From Chara braunii (lineage: Eukaryota; Streptophyta; Charophyceae; Charales; Characeae), in NCBI GenBank assembly GCA_003427395.1, contig BFEA01000075.1, positions 2,741,782-2,771,183 of the forward strand: a DNA stretch of 29,402 nucleotides, in the 5' to 3' direction. Every line of letters begins with the position of its first letter. Position 1 is the stretch's first letter. The translations under genes and the position numbers were made by a program. Positions 28,043 through 29,402 of this stretch are shown one piece after another. Under the pieces are notes generated by a model that made no database searches, was not told where the DNA came from, and was given only the letters and a program-made list of their open reading frames with translations.

Positions 28043-28079
28043 GATTTCGCCCCACGTCCGAGCAGTGGGGCTTGAAATC
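28043..28079. other. Stem-loop just downstream of the tRNA-like unit
   Basis: GATTTC (28043-28048) and CCCCAC (28050-28055) pair with GTGGGG (28065-28070) and GAAATC (28074-28079) around a 9-nt loop, with a small asymmetric bulge. It may be part of the same element. Confidence 0.6.
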
Positions 28080-28248
28080 GTGATCTTAGTCACAGTATTA
28101 ATTAGAGTCAGATGAGTTAGTTGAAATTTGAACCCCTGCTATAACGGGGGTCCGCCACTTGGTCAGTTTGAAAAGTTAGGCGTTAGATTTTGTTAGTTTT
28201 GTTTTTTTATTTTTCTGTTATTTCTCGTAAATCTTTAGATTGTTGTTC

Positions 28249-28249
<1 letters not shown>
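28080..28249. other. Flank of the tRNA-like unit
   Basis: Contains, on the minus strand at about 28105-28165, another B-box-like word (GGGGTTCAAATTTC) and a CCCCCG...AGGGG stem. This suggests further tRNA-derived sequence, but no cloverleaf could be built. Confidence 0.25.

Positions 28250-28288
<39 letters not shown>
28250..28288. repeat. (GTT)n microsatellite
   Basis: About 13 GTT triplets; flanking T runs are present on both sides. Confidence 0.95.
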
Positions 28289-28290
<2 letters not shown>

Positions 28291-28634
28291 TTTACTTTCA
28301 CAGTTTTTTCTTTTTTTTTATAAACGTACCTTACTGGAACTGCCCCGAATTTTGGGCAGATTTCATTTTCTAGGAGTCTTCAATATTCCCCCGTGATACT
28401 AAACTTCGAGCCGAGTCGGTCGGCCCTGCTTGGTTTGCGAGAGGGTCAAGTGGCTCGGAGGCGAACCGAGCGGGACAAGACCTCGACAGAAAGAAGGATG
28501 TCAAGTAGCAGGAGCGTGGTCACGCGGAGGAAGAAGGATGGCCGCACATAGCAAGTGGCCGCGTGATGGAAGCAGCGAGGCGTGACTCGAAGCAAAGACA
28601 TGGTCTCGCGAAAAAAAGGAGGAGGCGCGTGAGA

Positions 28635-28800
28635 GAAAAAGAAAAAGAAAAAGAAAAAGAAGAAGAAGAAGAAGAAGAAGAAGAAGAAGAAGAAGAAGAA
28701 GAAGAAGAAGGAAGGAGGAGAAGAGGGGGAAAAGGGAAGAAGGAGAATAAGAAGAAGGAGAAGGTGGGGAAGAAGAGGAAGAAAAGAGGAGGGGAGGGTT
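28635..28800. repeat. Polypurine tract: (AAAAAG)n then (AAG)n then GA-rich
   Basis: Four AAAAAG-type units lead into about 18 AAG triplets, then irregular purine sequence to about 28797. The strand is almost pure purine for about 160 bases and could form triplex DNA. Glu/Lys-rich or Phe/Leu/Ser-rich frames across it are artefacts. Confidence 0.9.
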
Positions 28801-29068
28801 ATACTCACCTGGCCACGCATCCGCCGGTGACATTGTGAGGTCGGGCTGAGATACCGCCCGACTTGTTGGAGTACGAGCTTGTGCCTGTCGTCGCCCCCAT
28901 GCCATGAGCTCGATACGCTGCACATCGTGACGGGTCGTGTGGGGTTGAGGGGGCACATCGAACTAAGTCGAACGACTACAACGACGACGAGGGAGCGAGA
29001 GAGAAAAAAAAGGTTAGTCTCTAAACTCGTGACCGACCCTCACGCTACTTTTATTAATAGGACGAGCA
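28801..29068. other. Intergenic DNA, no gene seen
   Basis: Short stretch between the polypurine tract and the diverged tandem family; no coding or repeat features beyond a small GA run near 28990. Confidence 0.3.
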
Positions 29069-29340
29069 AAAATGAGAGAATCTACCACTAAAACGGAAAA
29101 ATGTACACCACTACTTCTGTTTGTGTGTGCACCTATACTCTGATCGCACGACTAGCTTAACATTACTTCCATCGATAGGATAAGAAAAATGAATGAATTT
29201 ACGGTTAGAACAAGGAACTATATGATGCTATACGTGTTTGTGTACGTGAGTGCCGATCGAGAGGCTGACAATGCGACATATGTCAAACAAAATTGAGTGA
29301 ATTTACAACTAGAACATGGAAATATACGCTACCGCACTCG
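29069..29340 (+). repeat. Diverged tandem family, about 3 units of 103-117 bp
   Basis: AAAAATGAGAGAATCTACCA (29069), AAAAATGAATGAATTTACGG (29186) and AAAATTGAGTGAATTTACAA (29289) start equivalent segments. Each is followed by AGAAC/AAAAC, GGAA.TATA-like sequence and a GTTTGTGTGTG-type ending. A single dispersed relative lies at 24879-24919. The last unit runs into the terminal GT microsatellite. Confidence 0.65.
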
Positions 29341-29346
29341 TTTGTT

Positions 29347-29347
<1 letters not shown>

Positions 29348-29402
<55 letters not shown>
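29348..29402. repeat. (GT)n microsatellite at window end
   Basis: At least 27 GT dinucleotides, continuing past the window edge. Confidence 0.97.

Noticed and set aside
28446-28958. Two long minus-strand frames, Phe/Leu/Ser-rich
   Set aside because: They are artefacts of the polypurine tract.

Overview
The window looks like nuclear DNA from a green plant, most likely a streptophyte with a large, repeat-rich genome; a charophyte such as Chara would fit. The support is an intronless plant-type F-box/kelch gene, plant-type LINE and Ty3-like gag remnants, a Tourist-like MITE, long CT/GA/GT microsatellites and assembly gaps (331 Ns at 16620-16950, one N at 25132). The species call is inference. 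Nothing here looks bacterial, organellar or operon-like.

Layout. 1-1077: a G-rich leader, then a broken LINE reverse transcriptase cut off before its YxDD motif. 1078-1934: an LTR-like promoter block abutting the LINE. 2243-5193: a gag-only LTR retrotransposon, with two ~577 bp TG...CA direct repeats around a decayed gag with a CCHC zinc knuckle and no protease, RT or integrase. 5194-9270: mostly featureless, with a ~55 bp tandem array at 7126-7590. 9274-10545 (minus): the only convincing intact gene, an F-box/kelch protein of 423 residues, bracketed by compound CT/GT microsatellites. 11911-12484: a complete PIF/Harbinger-type MITE with 22-bp TIRs and a TAA target duplication. 14375-14446: a tiny 5'-truncated retroposon insertion with AATAAA, A26 and a 9-bp target duplication. 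14583-14672: a miRNA-precursor-like hairpin. 16051-16154: a foldback element. 18.7-21.2 kb: decayed inverted and direct duplications. 22.2-23.15 kb: an AT-rich island with two adjoining unidentified ORFs. 23.6-26.0 kb: small tandem duplications, a 38-bp palindrome and GA arrays. 26195-26800: a striking 136-bp tandem array in which every unit is a long hairpin with a second hairpin in its loop. 27934-28024: a tRNA-like Pol III-type unit. 28.2-29.4 kb: simple repeats and a diverged ~110 bp tandem family.

The genes do not form a pathway. One probable E3 ligase substrate adaptor sits in layered transposon debris. The most unusual material is secondary-structure-forming DNA: the hairpin satellite, the 42-bp-arm hairpin, the 38-bp palindrome and its dispersed relatives, and the foldbacks. 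Any of these could feed small-RNA pathways if transcribed.
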